This document shows positions 18,182 through 26,500 of a stretch of DNA of 64,000 nt, one piece after another. The notes beneath the pieces are model-generated. The model ran no database searches. It was not told the origin of the DNA and saw only the letters and a program-made list of their open reading frames with translations. This DNA comes from Caproicibacter fermentans. Lineage in GTDB: Bacteria > Bacillota > Clostridia > Oscillospirales > Acutalibacteraceae. Each line of letters opens with the position of its first letter. The first letter of the stretch is position 1. Location: NCBI RefSeq assembly GCF_009746625.1, contig NZ_VWXL01000069.1:1-64000 (forward strand), read 5' to 3'. The position numbers and the translations under genes were made by a program.

Positions 18182-20638
18182 ATGAGCGCAACGAAACTGG
18201 AAGAATACAACCGAAAAAGAAACTTTGAGAAAACGTGGGAACCCGAAGGAAAACCGGTCCCGGCCGGAAAGCGCCTGAAATTCGTCGTTCAGCATCACCT
18301 TGCCCGAAAGGACCACTACGACTTCCGCCTGGAATGGGACGGAGCTCTCTTAAGCTGGGCGGTTCCCAAGGGGCCGTCTAGGAACGTTCGCGACAAGAGG
18401 CTCGCCATACGGGTGGAGGACCACCCGCTGGAGTACCGGAACTTTGAAGGAACCATCCCCAAAGGCCAGTACGGCGGCGGAACCGTGATGCTCTGGGACG
18501 AAGGCTTCTGGGAACCGCTGTCGGAGGTCGCGGAGGGCCTTCGCGCCGGTTCCCTGAAATTTGTTCTGAAAGGAAAACGCCTTCAGGGGAAATGGGCTCT
18601 GGTCCGCTTGAAAGCGAAAGCCGGCAAAGAGGAAGACAACTGGCTCCTGATCAAAGAAAAAGACGGGTACGCGAAAGATACCGACGGTATTTCCGGTTTC
18701 GTCACAAGCGTCCGAACAGGGCGCTCCATGGAGGAAATCGAAGCGGGAAAAGAAGAAAAGATCACGCGGAACCCCTTTCAAAGCGCCGACGCGCAGCTTG
18801 CAAAGCTCGTTGCGGCAGTTCCCGAGGGTGAGGACTGGCTGTACGAAATCAAATACGACGGATACAGAATTCTGGCGTACGCGGAGGGCGGCGCCGTCCG
18901 TCTCGTCACCAGGAACGGCAACGACTACACAGAGCGGTTTCAGGAGGTTGCGGATTCCATCGCCGCCTGGTCAGGCGGCAGGGCAATGGTACTGGACGGA
19001 GAAATGACGGTCGCGGATTCGCGTGGCAGGACGGATTTTCAGGCACTGCAAAGCTACCTGAAAAACCCGGGAGACAAGCAGCTCACCTATCTCGTCTTTG
19101 ATGTTCTGGCGCTGGACGGCGAGGATTTGAGAGAGCTCCCCCTGACCGACCGCAAGAATACGCTGGAAGCCCTTTTGAACGACGCGCCGAAAAACCTCCG
19201 CTACAGCCGGCATGTCGAAGGCAACGGGAAAAAAAGCCTGCTTGCGGCCTGCAAGTTAAATCTGGAAGGAATCGTGGGAAAAAAACCCGGCTCCGTCTAC
19301 AGCGGGACAAGAAACGGCGACTGGATCAAGCTCAAATGTGAAAAGCGGCAGGAATTCGTCATCGGGGGATATACGCGGTCTGAAAAAAGGCTCGGCGGGA
19401 TCAGCTCGCTTCTTCTCGGCGTCTACGAAGGAAAAGATCTGGTTTACGCGGGACGCGCCGGAACGGGGTTGAGCGAAAAAAGCATGAGAGAGCTAGAAGA
19501 AAAATTCGAGCCGATCAAACGGGAATCGCCGCCGTTCCGGCAGGCGCCGAAGACGAAGAAAAATGAAACCGTCACCTGGCTGCAGCCGGAAACGGTCGCG
19601 GAGATTCGATTTGCCGAGTGGACGGAAGAGCATCTGTTAAGGCAGGCAAGCTTCAAGGGCCTGCGGTCGGACAAAAACCCCGAGGAGGTCAGAATGGAAG
19701 AGCCGAATTCCGAAAAAGACAAGAGCGCGGAGGGGCCGAAGACACCGGCGCCCTCCGGCGCGGCAAAATCGTCATCCGACGGCGGTGCCGCGGTTATGGG
19801 CGTCAGGATCAGTAATCCGGAAAAGGTTCTGTTCGAGGATTCCGGAATCACCAAAGCGGACGTCGCCCGGTATTACGCGGCGGTGTCGGAGCGCATGCTG
19901 CCCTACGCCGCAAACAGGATTCTCAGCATCGTGCGCTGCCCCAAGGGAATTTCCGCGGCCTGCTTTTTTAAAAAACACCCCGGCCCGGGCAGCAAGGGAG
20001 TCGTAACCATTCCGGTTCAAACCGGAAGCGGAGAGACGGAGGATTATTTTTATCTTGAAAACGCCGCCGGCCTGATTTCAGAGGCGCAGATGGGCACGCT
20101 GGAATTTCACATTTGGGGAAGCCGGGTCGAAAACATTGAAAAGCCCGACCTGATGGTATTCGATCTGGACCCGGACGAGGGAATGGAGCTGGCAGGGGTG
20201 CGGCGGGGCGTGCGGGACATCAAAAGCGTACTGGACCAGCTTTCGCTGACCTCGTTTCTCAAAACCAGCGGGGGCAAGGGTTACCACGTCGTCGTCCCTT
20301 TCCAGCCCTCCGTCGGTTGGGATGCCTTTCATGATTTTGCAAAACGCACCGCGGAGCTGATGGAACAAAAATGGCCGGATCGTTACACGAGCAATATCAG
20401 AAAAGAAAAGCGGAAAGGCCGGATTTTCATCGACTGGATTCGAAACGGCAGAGGGGCCACCAGCATTGCCCCCTACTCCATCCGGGCGAGAGCGGGGGCT
20501 TCCGTCTCCATGCCGATTGCCTGGAAAGAGCTCGACACGGTCGCCCCCAACGGAATCCATATGGCGGAAGCCCTGAAACGCATCAAAGAAGAAGACCCCT
20601 GGGATGGCTTTTTCCGGCTCAATCAGCGCCTGAAATAA
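18182..20638 (+). CDS. ligD: ATP-dependent DNA ligase LigD (PE-LIG-POL)
   Basis: Multifunctional end-joining enzyme, 818 residues. Residues 1-190 are the 3'-phosphoesterase (QHHLARKDHYDFRLEWDG, VPKGPS). Residues about 205-500 are the ligase, with motif I EIKYDGYR carrying the adenylated Lys and EGIVGKKPGSVYSG. A low-complexity linker near 505-540 is followed by the primase-polymerase (GVRISNPEKVLFEDSGITKADV, catalytic DLDPDEG, SGGKGYHVVVPF). The domain order is that of the Pseudomonas enzyme. A Ku gene, the normal partner, is not in this window. The ribosome site GGAGGGG is upstream and a terminator follows the gene. Confidence 0.96.
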   Translation: MSATKLEEYNRKRNFEKTWEPEGKPVPAGKRLKFVVQHHLARKDHYDFRLEWDGALLSWAVPKGPSRNVRDKRLAIRVEDHPLEYRNFEGTIPKGQYGGGTVMLWDEGFWEPLSEVAEGLRAGSLKFVLKGKRLQGKWALVRLKAKAGKEEDNWLLIKEKDGYAKDTDGISGFVTSVRTGRSMEEIEAGKEEKITRNPFQSADAQLAKLVAAVPEGEDWLYEIKYDGYRILAYAEGGAVRLVTRNGNDYTERFQEVADSIAAWSGGRAMVLDGEMTVADSRGRTDFQALQSYLKNPGDKQLTYLVFDVLALDGEDLRELPLTDRKNTLEALLNDAPKNLRYSRHVEGNGKKSLLAACKLNLEGIVGKKPGSVYSGTRNGDWIKLKCEKRQEFVIGGYTRSEKRLGGISSLLLGVYEGKDLVYAGRAGTGLSEKSMRELEEKFEPIKRESPPFRQAPKTKKNETVTWLQPETVAEIRFAEWTEEHLLRQASFKGLRSDKNPEEVRMEEPNSEKDKSAEGPKTPAPSGAAKSSSDGGAAVMGVRISNPEKVLFEDSGITKADVARYYAAVSERMLPYAANRILSIVRCPKGISAACFFKKHPGPGSKGVVTIPVQTGSGETEDYFYLENAAGLISEAQMGTLEFHIWGSRVENIEKPDLMVFDLDPDEGMELAGVRRGVRDIKSVLDQLSLTSFLKTSGGKGYHVVVPFQPSVGWDAFHDFAKRTAELMEQKWPDRYTSNIRKEKRKGRIFIDWIRNGRGATSIAPYSIRARAGASVSMPIAWKELDTVAPNGIHMAEALKRIKEEDPWDGFFRLNQRLK

Positions 20639-20678
20639 TCGGAAAGCCGGCGCAGGCGCACACGCCTCGCTTCTGCAA

Positions 20679-20711
20679 AAAATCCTGTAGCCCAAACGGT
20701 TACAGGATTTT
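20679..20711. terminator. bidirectional terminator between ligD and ykuS-like gene
   Basis: AAAATCCTGTA and TACAGGATTTT pair with an 11-base loop between convergent genes. Confidence 0.85.
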
Positions 20712-20720
20712 GCTGCGTAT

Positions 20721-20978
20721 TTAACCGCCGGCCTCAATTTTTCCGGCCACTTCCTCCGGCGTCAGCCCGCTCGCGTTGATGACAACCGCTTTCGTCCTGG
20801 CCTCCTCATACCCGAGAAAATCGGAATTTTCCCCGGAAAGCACGATCGCGTCGTAATTCCGCAATTTGGAAGCAGACTGCTGTTCGTCCAGATTGATTGA
20901 TTCCACATGGTACCCTTTTCCGGCCAGGTAGTCCCTGACCGGCGTAAGATCTTTTTGTATTGCGATAGTCCCTTTCAT
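20721..20978 (-). CDS. YkuS/UPF0180 family small protein
   Basis: 85-residue cytoplasmic protein. TIAIQKDLTPVRDYLAGKGYHVESI and AIVLSGENSDFLGYEEA match the YkuS/UPF0180 family, whose function is unknown. GAGGTG lies 6 bases before the ATG. It stands alone. Confidence 0.8.
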   Translation of the reverse strand: MKGTIAIQKDLTPVRDYLAGKGYHVESINLDEQQSASKLRNYDAIVLSGENSDFLGYEEARTKAVVINASGLTPEEVAGKIEAGG

Positions 20979-21177
20979 GCAATCACCTCGAATTTATTAT
21001 TTGTCCCGAAAACAGTTCTATCCATCATTCTCGAACCAGCTTTGAGCCTTCCTTTTCAAAGGCGCTGAACCGATGCCTTGCCGCACAGGAATCAAAAAAG
21101 TTGATTCGCCTGATACTCCATTCAATACGAATATAAAGTGGATTCGGAAATATTTTTTTTGCAGCGTTCATGCTCTA

Positions 21178-21231
21178 TTGACATTTTCTGAAAAATCACA
21201 TAAAATAAACATATGAACAATAGATCATATG
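21178..21231 (+). promoter_or_regulatory. CadC-type promoter/operator
   Basis: -35 TTGACA (21178-21183), 17-base spacer, -10 TAAAAT (21201-21206). An inverted repeat CATATGA-8 bases-TCATATG at 21210-21231 covers the start site, close in form to the ATATGAA...TTCATAT operators of CadC/CzrA repressors. Confidence 0.8.
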
Positions 21232-21250
21232 ATTGGATGTTTGATGCTTT

Positions 21251-21601
21251 ATGACCAACAATGACAAAACAGGCCTTTCTTCTTTGGAATCAGCGCCGAA
21301 CCGAACCGACATCGAAATGCCGGACGATGAAATCCTTTACGATCTGGCGGATCTGTTTAAAATTTTTGCCGACTCCACGCGCATCAAGATTCTTTACGCG
21401 CTGCTGGAATCGGAGCTGTGCGTCTGCGACATCGCGCAGCTGCTCGGCATGAACCAATCCGCCATTTCCCATCAGCTCAGGGTGCTCAAGCAGAGCAAGC
21501 TGGTCAAGTACCGCAGGGAGGGCAAGGCGATCCTCTACTCCCTTGCGGACGGCCATGTGCGCGCCATTCTGGATCAGGGCATGGAGCATGTCGGCGAATA
21601 A
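21251..21601 (+). CDS. ArsR/CadC family metalloregulator
   Basis: 116-residue winged-helix repressor with the classical metal box ELCVCDIAQLLGMNQSAISHQLRVL (metal Cys pair plus recognition helix), as in CadC/CmtR. The long N-terminal arm contains Asp/Glu (IEMPDDEILYDLADLFK). It heads an operon with an HMA protein and a Cd/Zn P-type ATPase, so Cd(II), Zn(II) or Pb(II) is the likely inducer. Confidence 0.93.
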   Translation: MTNNDKTGLSSLESAPNRTDIEMPDDEILYDLADLFKIFADSTRIKILYALLESELCVCDIAQLLGMNQSAISHQLRVLKQSKLVKYRREGKAILYSLADGHVRAILDQGMEHVGE

Positions 21602-21624
21602 AGAAACAAATGGAGGTTACAACC

Positions 21625-21843
21625 ATGAAAAAGCGAATTAAGCTGACGGATCTTGACTGTGCCGCGTGCGCGGCGAAAATGGAAGAAGCCATCCGCAAAA
21701 TTCCGGGCGTTAACAGCGCGACCGTCAGTTTTCTGACACAGAAGCTCACGCTGGACGCGGACGAAAGCCGTTTTGACGAAATTGTGAAGCAGGCGGCGGC
21801 CGTCTGCAAAAAGATTGAACCGGACTGCAGGCTCAATCCGTAA
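21625..21843 (+). CDS. small heavy-metal-associated (HMA) domain protein
   Basis: 72-residue single HMA domain with metal site DLDCAACAAKMEEAI (CxxC) and the usual ferredoxin-like fold pattern (IPGVNSATVSFLTQKLTL). GGAGG lies at 21612. The P-type ATPase encoded next has no N-terminal HMA domain, so this protein looks like that domain as a separate polypeptide delivering Cd/Zn to the pump (inference). Extra Cys residues near the C-terminus (AVCKKIEPDC) may add ligands. Confidence 0.9.
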   Translation: MKKRIKLTDLDCAACAAKMEEAIRKIPGVNSATVSFLTQKLTLDADESRFDEIVKQAAAVCKKIEPDCRLNP

Positions 21844-21873
21844 CACACCAAAATCAAAGCAAGGAGCGGCGAA

Positions 21874-23721
21874 ATGAATCACAAACAAAAAAGAATGCTG
21901 CTGCGCATCTGTGTAAGCGCTGTTCTTCTCGTCCTGTTACAATTCATTCCGACAACCGGTTTTTTTAAACTTCTTCTTTATCTGATTCCCTACGCCGTTG
22001 TCGGCGGTGATATTCTCTGGAAAGCGGTGCGCAATCTCGCGCACGGACAGGTATTCGACGAAAATTTTCTCATGTGCGTCGCAACGGTCGGCGCGTTCTG
22101 GACCGGTGAGTACCCCGAAGCCGCGGCGGTCATGCTGTTCTATCAGGTTGGCGAGCTGTTTCAAAGCTACGCGGTCGGCCGTTCCCGAAAGTCGATCTCC
22201 GACCTGATGGATATCCGGCCCGATTCCGCCAATTTAGAGGAAAACGGCGAAATGAGGCAGGTTGACCCGGAGGAGGTTCAGGTCGGCGATATCATCGTCG
22301 TCCGTCCCGGAGAAAAAATCCCGCTGGACGGCATTGTGACGGATGGAAGCTCAAGCGTAAACACCTCCGCCCTGACCGGCGAATCGCTTCCGCGTGAGGT
22401 GGGGACCGGCGACGAGGTCGTCAGCGGATGCGTCAATCTGAACGGCCTGCTGCGTGTGCGGGTCAGCCGTCCGTTCGAGGAATCCACTGTTTCCAAAATT
22501 CTGGAGCTGGTGGAAAATTCCGCCGCCAAAAAAGCGAAAGCGGAAAATTTCATCACCCGCTTTGCCCGCTACTACACCCCCGCGGTGGTCGGCGGCGCTC
22601 TGCTCCTCGCCGTGCTTCCTCCCCTGTTCTTCCACGGCGGGTGGAACGACTGGATTCAGAGGGCCTTGATCTTCCTTGTGATCTCCTGCCCCTGCGCGCT
22701 CGTCATCTCGATTCCGCTCAGCTTCTTCGGCGGCATCGGCGGCGCCTCGCGGCGCGGCATTCTCGTAAAGGGAGGCAACTATCTGGAAGCGCTTGCCCGG
22801 GCGGAAATCGTCGTGTTCGACAAAACGGGGACCCTGACCAAAGGCACGTTTCGCGTGACGGCGGTCCACCCGGAGCAGATTTCCGAGCAGAAGCTTCTCG
22901 ACTTGGCCGCGCTGGCGGAAAGCTATTCCGAACACCCGATCTCCCGCTCCCTGAAAGAGGCCTGTAAAAAGGAGCCGGAGCGGTCGGAGGTGTCGGACGT
23001 ACAGGAAATCGCGGGACAGGGCGTGCGCGTGAAAATCGGCGGCAAATCGGTCAGCGTGGGCAACGCCAAGCTGATGGAGCAAGAGGGCGTGCACGGCAGA
23101 GAGTGCGAACTGACCGGCACGATCGTCCATGTTGCAGTCGACGGGACGTATATGGGGCATATCGTGATTTCCGACGAAGTACGGGAAGACGCGCCCGAAG
23201 CGATTGCCGCGTTAAAACAGCTTGGCGTCCGCTCCTCCGTTATGCTGACCGGCGACGCCAAAGCCGTCGGGGAAGACGTCGCCGCGCGCCTCGGGATCGA
23301 CGAAGTCCACGCCGAACTGCTGCCCGCCGGCAAGGTGGAGCAGGTCGAGCGCCTGCTCGGTCAAAAAACCGGACGCGGTAAGCTGGTGTTTGTCGGAGAC
23401 GGCATCAACGACGCGCCTGTGCTCTCCCGCGCCGACATCGGCATCGCAATGGGGGGGCTTGGTTCCGACGCGGCAATCGAGGCCGCCGATGTCGTCCTGA
23501 TGGACGACCATCCCTCCAAAATTGCGGACGCGATCCGCATTTCAAGAAGGACGCTCCTCATCGCCCGGCAGAATATTGTCTTCGCGCTGGGCGTAAAATT
23601 CATCGTGCTGACTCTTGGCGCGCTTGGGTTTGCCAACATGTGGGAAGCCGTTTTCGCGGACGTCGGAGTGTCGGTTCTCGCCATTCTGAACGCTTCGCGC
23701 GCGCTGAAAATGAAAGAATAA
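21874..23721 (+). CDS. Cd/Zn/Pb-exporting P1B-type ATPase
   Basis: 615-residue heavy-metal pump. Visible are the metal-binding transmembrane CPC ([19 protein letters not shown]), phosphorylation loop [13 protein letters not shown], actuator [12 protein letters not shown] motif SEHPISRSL and hinge [20 protein letters not shown]. There are about 8 TM segments, starting near residue 8 with no cytosolic N-terminal HMA. The final TM region carries Asp in [19 protein letters not shown], as in ZntA/CadA-type pumps. It is the last gene of the cadC-like operon; a hairpin follows. Confidence 0.95.
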   Translation: MNHKQKRMLLRICVSAVLLVLLQFIPTTGFFKLLLYLIPYAVVGGDILWKAVRNLAHGQVFDENFLMCVATVGAFWTGEYPEAAAVMLFYQVGELFQSYAVGRSRKSISDLMDIRPDSANLEENGEMRQVDPEEVQVGDIIVVRPGEKIPLDGIVTDGSSSVNTSALTGESLPREVGTGDEVVSGCVNLNGLLRVRVSRPFEESTVSKILELVENSAAKKAKAENFITRFARYYTPAVVGGALLLAVLPPLFFHGGWNDWIQRALIFLVISCPCALVISIPLSFFGGIGGASRRGILVKGGNYLEALARAEIVVFDKTGTLTKGTFRVTAVHPEQISEQKLLDLAALAESYSEHPISRSLKEACKKEPERSEVSDVQEIAGQGVRVKIGGKSVSVGNAKLMEQEGVHGRECELTGTIVHVAVDGTYMGHIVISDEVREDAPEAIAALKQLGVRSSVMLTGDAKAVGEDVAARLGIDEVHAELLPAGKVEQVERLLGQKTGRGKLVFVGDGINDAPVLSRADIGIAMGGLGSDAAIEAADVVLMDDHPSKIADAIRISRRTLLIARQNIVFALGVKFIVLTLGALGFANMWEAVFADVGVSVLAILNASRALKMKE

Positions 23722-23734
23722 TTTTCAATGAAAA

Positions 23735-23775
23735 GCAACCTCCCGGCAGGCTGGATCAGCCCGCCGGGAGGTTGC
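23735..23775 (+). terminator. hairpin after metal ATPase
   Basis: GCAACCTCCCGGC and GCCGGGAGGTTGC (23735-23775) form a very stable stem 13 bases after the stop. The T-run is poor, so termination is likely but not certain. Confidence 0.6.
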
Positions 23776-24014
23776 CGTTCTATTGGAAGCATCATTTCGC
23801 TTGTATTCTCAGAATTGTTCCGTTCTGATTATCGACGCAGCAAGCGGACGGAAGATGCCCCGGAGCAAGCATTACAGGCTTCCGGCGTCATGGCCTCCTC
23901 GTGGCGCAGGCGGTACCAGTCGCCATCAGAATCAGGCTCGCATCCAAGAAACATGACACCGTTGTTGCTTGTGTGCGCACCGACCACGCACATCATGATG
24001 TTAAAAGCAGGCGC
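23776..24014. other. intergenic, no convincing gene
   Basis: A 73-codon minus frame (24050-23829, containing GDWYRLRHEEAMTPEACNACSG) has no ribosome site and resembles nothing I know. The stretch is otherwise empty up to the tag promoter. Confidence 0.35.
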
Positions 24015-24044
24015 TTGACAACAAACGTTCGAATCTTTTATAAT
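24015..24044 (+). promoter_or_regulatory. promoter of tag
   Basis: TTGACA at 24015-24020, an 18-base spacer and a perfect TATAAT at 24039-24044, about 50 bases before the tag ATG. Confidence 0.8.
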
Positions 24045-24095
24045 AGTCATATCTTTTTATACCGCCGAGGTGAAAGACGAAAGGGGAATTCTGTT

Positions 24096-24668
24096 ATGAC
24101 GCGCTGCGGCTGGTGCGAATCCGACGATCTTTACCGGGCTTATCACGACGAGGAATGGGGCGTTCCCGTTCACGACGACCGAAAACACTTTGAATTCCTG
24201 ATTCTGGAATCCGCGCAGGCAGGATTGAGCTGGATCACGATTCTGCGCAAACGCGAAGCGTACCGCGCGGCGTTCGACGGATTCGACCCGGAGAAGATCG
24301 CGGCCTACGGGGAAGATAAAATCGAGGAGCTGATGACCAACTCCGGCATTATCCGGAACCGCAGAAAAATTGAATCCGCGGTAAACAACGCGCGGCGTTT
24401 TCTGGAGGTGCAAAAGGAATTCGGCAGCTTCGACCAATACATCTGGGGATTCGTCGGCGGGAAGCCGGTCGTCGGGCATTACGACACGCTCGATGAGATT
24501 CCCGCGAAAACGGAGCTCTCCGAACAGGTCAGCCGCGACCTGAAAAAGCGCGGATTTCAGTTTCTCGGCCCGGTCATCGTTTACTCGCACCTTCAGGCGA
24601 CCGGACTTGTGAACGATCATCTCGACTCGTGTTTTCGTAAAAAGCTCTGCGCTTCTCAACCATCATAA
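24096..24668 (+). CDS. tag: DNA-3-methyladenine glycosylase I
   Basis: Removes 3-methyladenine from alkylated DNA. The 190 residues start RCGWCESDDLYRAYHDEEWGVP (zinc Cys/His and N-terminal signature), then FEFLILESAQAGLSWITILRKR with the catalytic Glu and NSGIIRNRRKI. QFLGPVIVYSHLQATGLVNDH carries the C-terminal zinc His. ATG at 24096 has AAAGGGG upstream. Monocistronic. Confidence 0.96.
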   Translation: MTRCGWCESDDLYRAYHDEEWGVPVHDDRKHFEFLILESAQAGLSWITILRKREAYRAAFDGFDPEKIAAYGEDKIEELMTNSGIIRNRRKIESAVNNARRFLEVQKEFGSFDQYIWGFVGGKPVVGHYDTLDEIPAKTELSEQVSRDLKKRGFQFLGPVIVYSHLQATGLVNDHLDSCFRKKLCASQPS

Positions 24669-24671
24669 AGA

Positions 24672-24711
24672 ACACAAAAGGCACGGGAAAACTCTCCCGC
24701 GCCTTTTGTGT
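24672..24711. terminator. bidirectional terminator between tag and hydrogenase operon
   Basis: ACACAAAAGGC-A-CGGGA pairs with TCCCG-C-GCCTTTTGTGT, giving A-rich and T-rich flanks for both converging transcripts. Confidence 0.88.
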
Positions 24712-24721
24712 TCCATGCTTT

Positions 24722-26500
24722 TTACCAGTCCGTCCGGTCCGGCTCCGCCGTCTCCCGCCCGGAGGCCCCGGGGGAAAGAGGCATCTTCCAAAGCCGGTGG
24801 TCCGTGTGCAGCAGCTCGTGCGCCCGGTGGGACAACGGCTTTTCCAGGTAATCCCGATACACGCGCAAAACTGCGGAATTTTCATGGGAAAAGCGGATTT
24901 TGCTGCTTTGGTCGAGTCCGTACAGATTTTCATTGCGAACGCCGGCGGGCTCTTCGCCCTCCAGAATCGGCTGCCCGCCGCCCCCGGAGCAGCCGCCGGG
25001 GCAGGCCATAACCTCCACGAAATCATAACGGGCTTTTCCGTTTTGCACCGCCTCAATCAGCCGCCTTGTGTTGCCCAGACCGCTCACGACCGCGACTTTC
25101 AGCGGCGTGCCGTTCAGGTCGAAAGCGGCTTCCTTCCATCCGTCCATGCCGCGCACTCGACGGAACGCGTCCGGGTCCGGGTTTTTCCCGGCGGTCAGGT
25201 AATACGCGCTTCGCAGCGCGGCCTCCATCACGCCGCCGGTCGCGCCGAAAATGACCCCCGCGCCCGATCCCTCGCCGAGAGGCGCGTCAAACTCCTCTTC
25301 GCCCAGCTCGCCGGCGCGGATATGCTCCGCGCGGATCATCCGGTCGATTTCGCGGGTGGTCAGCACAATGTCCACGTCATGCCCGCACCCCGCGCTGTTC
25401 ATGGTCGGAAGCTCGGCCTCGTGCTTTTTCGCAATGCACGGCATGACGGAAACGCAGCAGATTCGTTCCGGTTCGATGCCGAGAAGCTTTGCGTAATAGC
25501 TCTTCGCGACCGCGCCGAACATCTGCTGCGGGGATTTCGCGGTGGAAAGCTGACCGACCAGATCCGGGTACTGCGATTTCAGGAAGCGGACCCAGCCCGG
25601 GCAGCAGGAGGTAAACATCGGCAGGGGATTGTCCCCGCGTGTTTTCAGCCGCCCCAGGAATTCGCTCCCCTCCTCCATGATGGTCAGGTCGGCGCTGAAG
25701 GTGGTGTCGAAAATATAATCGAAGCCCATTTTCCTCAGCGCGGAAACAAGCCGCTTCACAGTCGCCTGTTCCCTGCCGATTCCGAGTGATTCCCCCCATG
25801 CCGCGCGAACGGCGGGGGCGACTTGAACCACCGTGACCGTCTGCGGGTCCGCCAGCGCGGCGAAAGCCCGCTCCGTGTCGTCCCGTTCTCTCAGCGCGCC
25901 GACCGGGCAGTGGGTGATGCACTGCCCGCACAGCGCGCAGTCGGAATCCTCGATTTTGCGGTTCAGGGACACATCCACCGTCGTGCGGGAGCCGGTATTC
26001 GCGACATCCCAGATTCCCATGCCCTGAATCCGGTCGCAGACCTGAACGCAGCGCATACACTTGATGCACTTTGAAAAATCCCGGATCAGCGGAAACTCCC
26101 GGTTCCACGGGGAGTACGGCAGCTCCCTGCGGTAGGGAAGGTCAAGGATTCCAAGGTCGTTCGCCATGGACTGCAGGCTGCAGTTCCCGCTGCGCGCGCA
26201 GGTGGCGCAGTAACAGTCGTGCTGGGATAAAATCAGCTCCACGTTGGTCCGCCGCGCTTCGCGCACGCGGGGGCTGTTGGTGCGGATGACCATGCCCTCC
26301 TTCACCCGGTTGTTGCAGGCCGTGACCAGCCGGTCGGTCCCCTCCAGCTCCACCACGCAGACGCGGCAGGCTCCGATTTCATTGATTCCCTTTAAATAGC
26401 AGAGAGTGGGAATCGAAACTCCCGCCGCTGCGGCCGCTTCCAGAATCGTTGCCTCGTCCCGCGCGGCCAGGGGGGTTCCATTGATCGTGACGTTTACCAT
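24722..26500 (-). CDS. [FeFe]-hydrogenase catalytic subunit
   Basis: 592-residue iron-only hydrogenase. In order: 2Fe-2S domain (TLCYLKGINEIGACRVCVVE, residues 1-75); His/Cys cluster domain (HDCYCATCARSGNCSLQ); two 4Fe-4S clusters (CIKCMRCVQVC, CALCGQCITHC); the H-cluster domain with L1 TSCCPGW, L2 MPCIAKKHEAE and L3 ACPGGCSGGGGQ (Ser where most have Ile/Val/Ala); and a small-subunit-like tail. It couples H2 evolution to reduced carriers. The start overlaps the upstream flavoprotein's stop by 7 bases, so the two form an operon, expected to be NAD(P)H-linked. Confidence 0.97.
   Translation of the reverse strand: MVNVTINGTPLAARDEATILEAAAAAGVSIPTLCYLKGINEIGACRVCVVELEGTDRLVTACNNRVKEGMVIRTNSPRVREARRTNVELILSQHDCYCATCARSGNCSLQSMANDLGILDLPYRRELPYSPWNREFPLIRDFSKCIKCMRCVQVCDRIQGMGIWDVANTGSRTTVDVSLNRKIEDSDCALCGQCITHCPVGALRERDDTERAFAALADPQTVTVVQVAPAVRAAWGESLGIGREQATVKRLVSALRKMGFDYIFDTTFSADLTIMEEGSEFLGRLKTRGDNPLPMFTSCCPGWVRFLKSQYPDLVGQLSTAKSPQQMFGAVAKSYYAKLLGIEPERICCVSVMPCIAKKHEAELPTMNSAGCGHDVDIVLTTREIDRMIRAEHIRAGELGEEEFDAPLGEGSGAGVIFGATGGVMEAALRSAYYLTAGKNPDPDAFRRVRGMDGWKEAAFDLNGTPLKVAVVSGLGNTRRLIEAVQNGKARYDFVEVMACPGGCSGGGGQPILEGEEPAGVRNENLYGLDQSSKIRFSHENSAVLRVYRDYLEKPLSHRAHELLHTDHRLWKMPLSPGASGRETAEPDRTDW

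Noticed and set aside
23829-24050. 73-codon minus frame before tag, with several Cys
   Set aside because: Overlaps the tag promoter, has no ribosome site and no known relatives by eye; left as unassigned.
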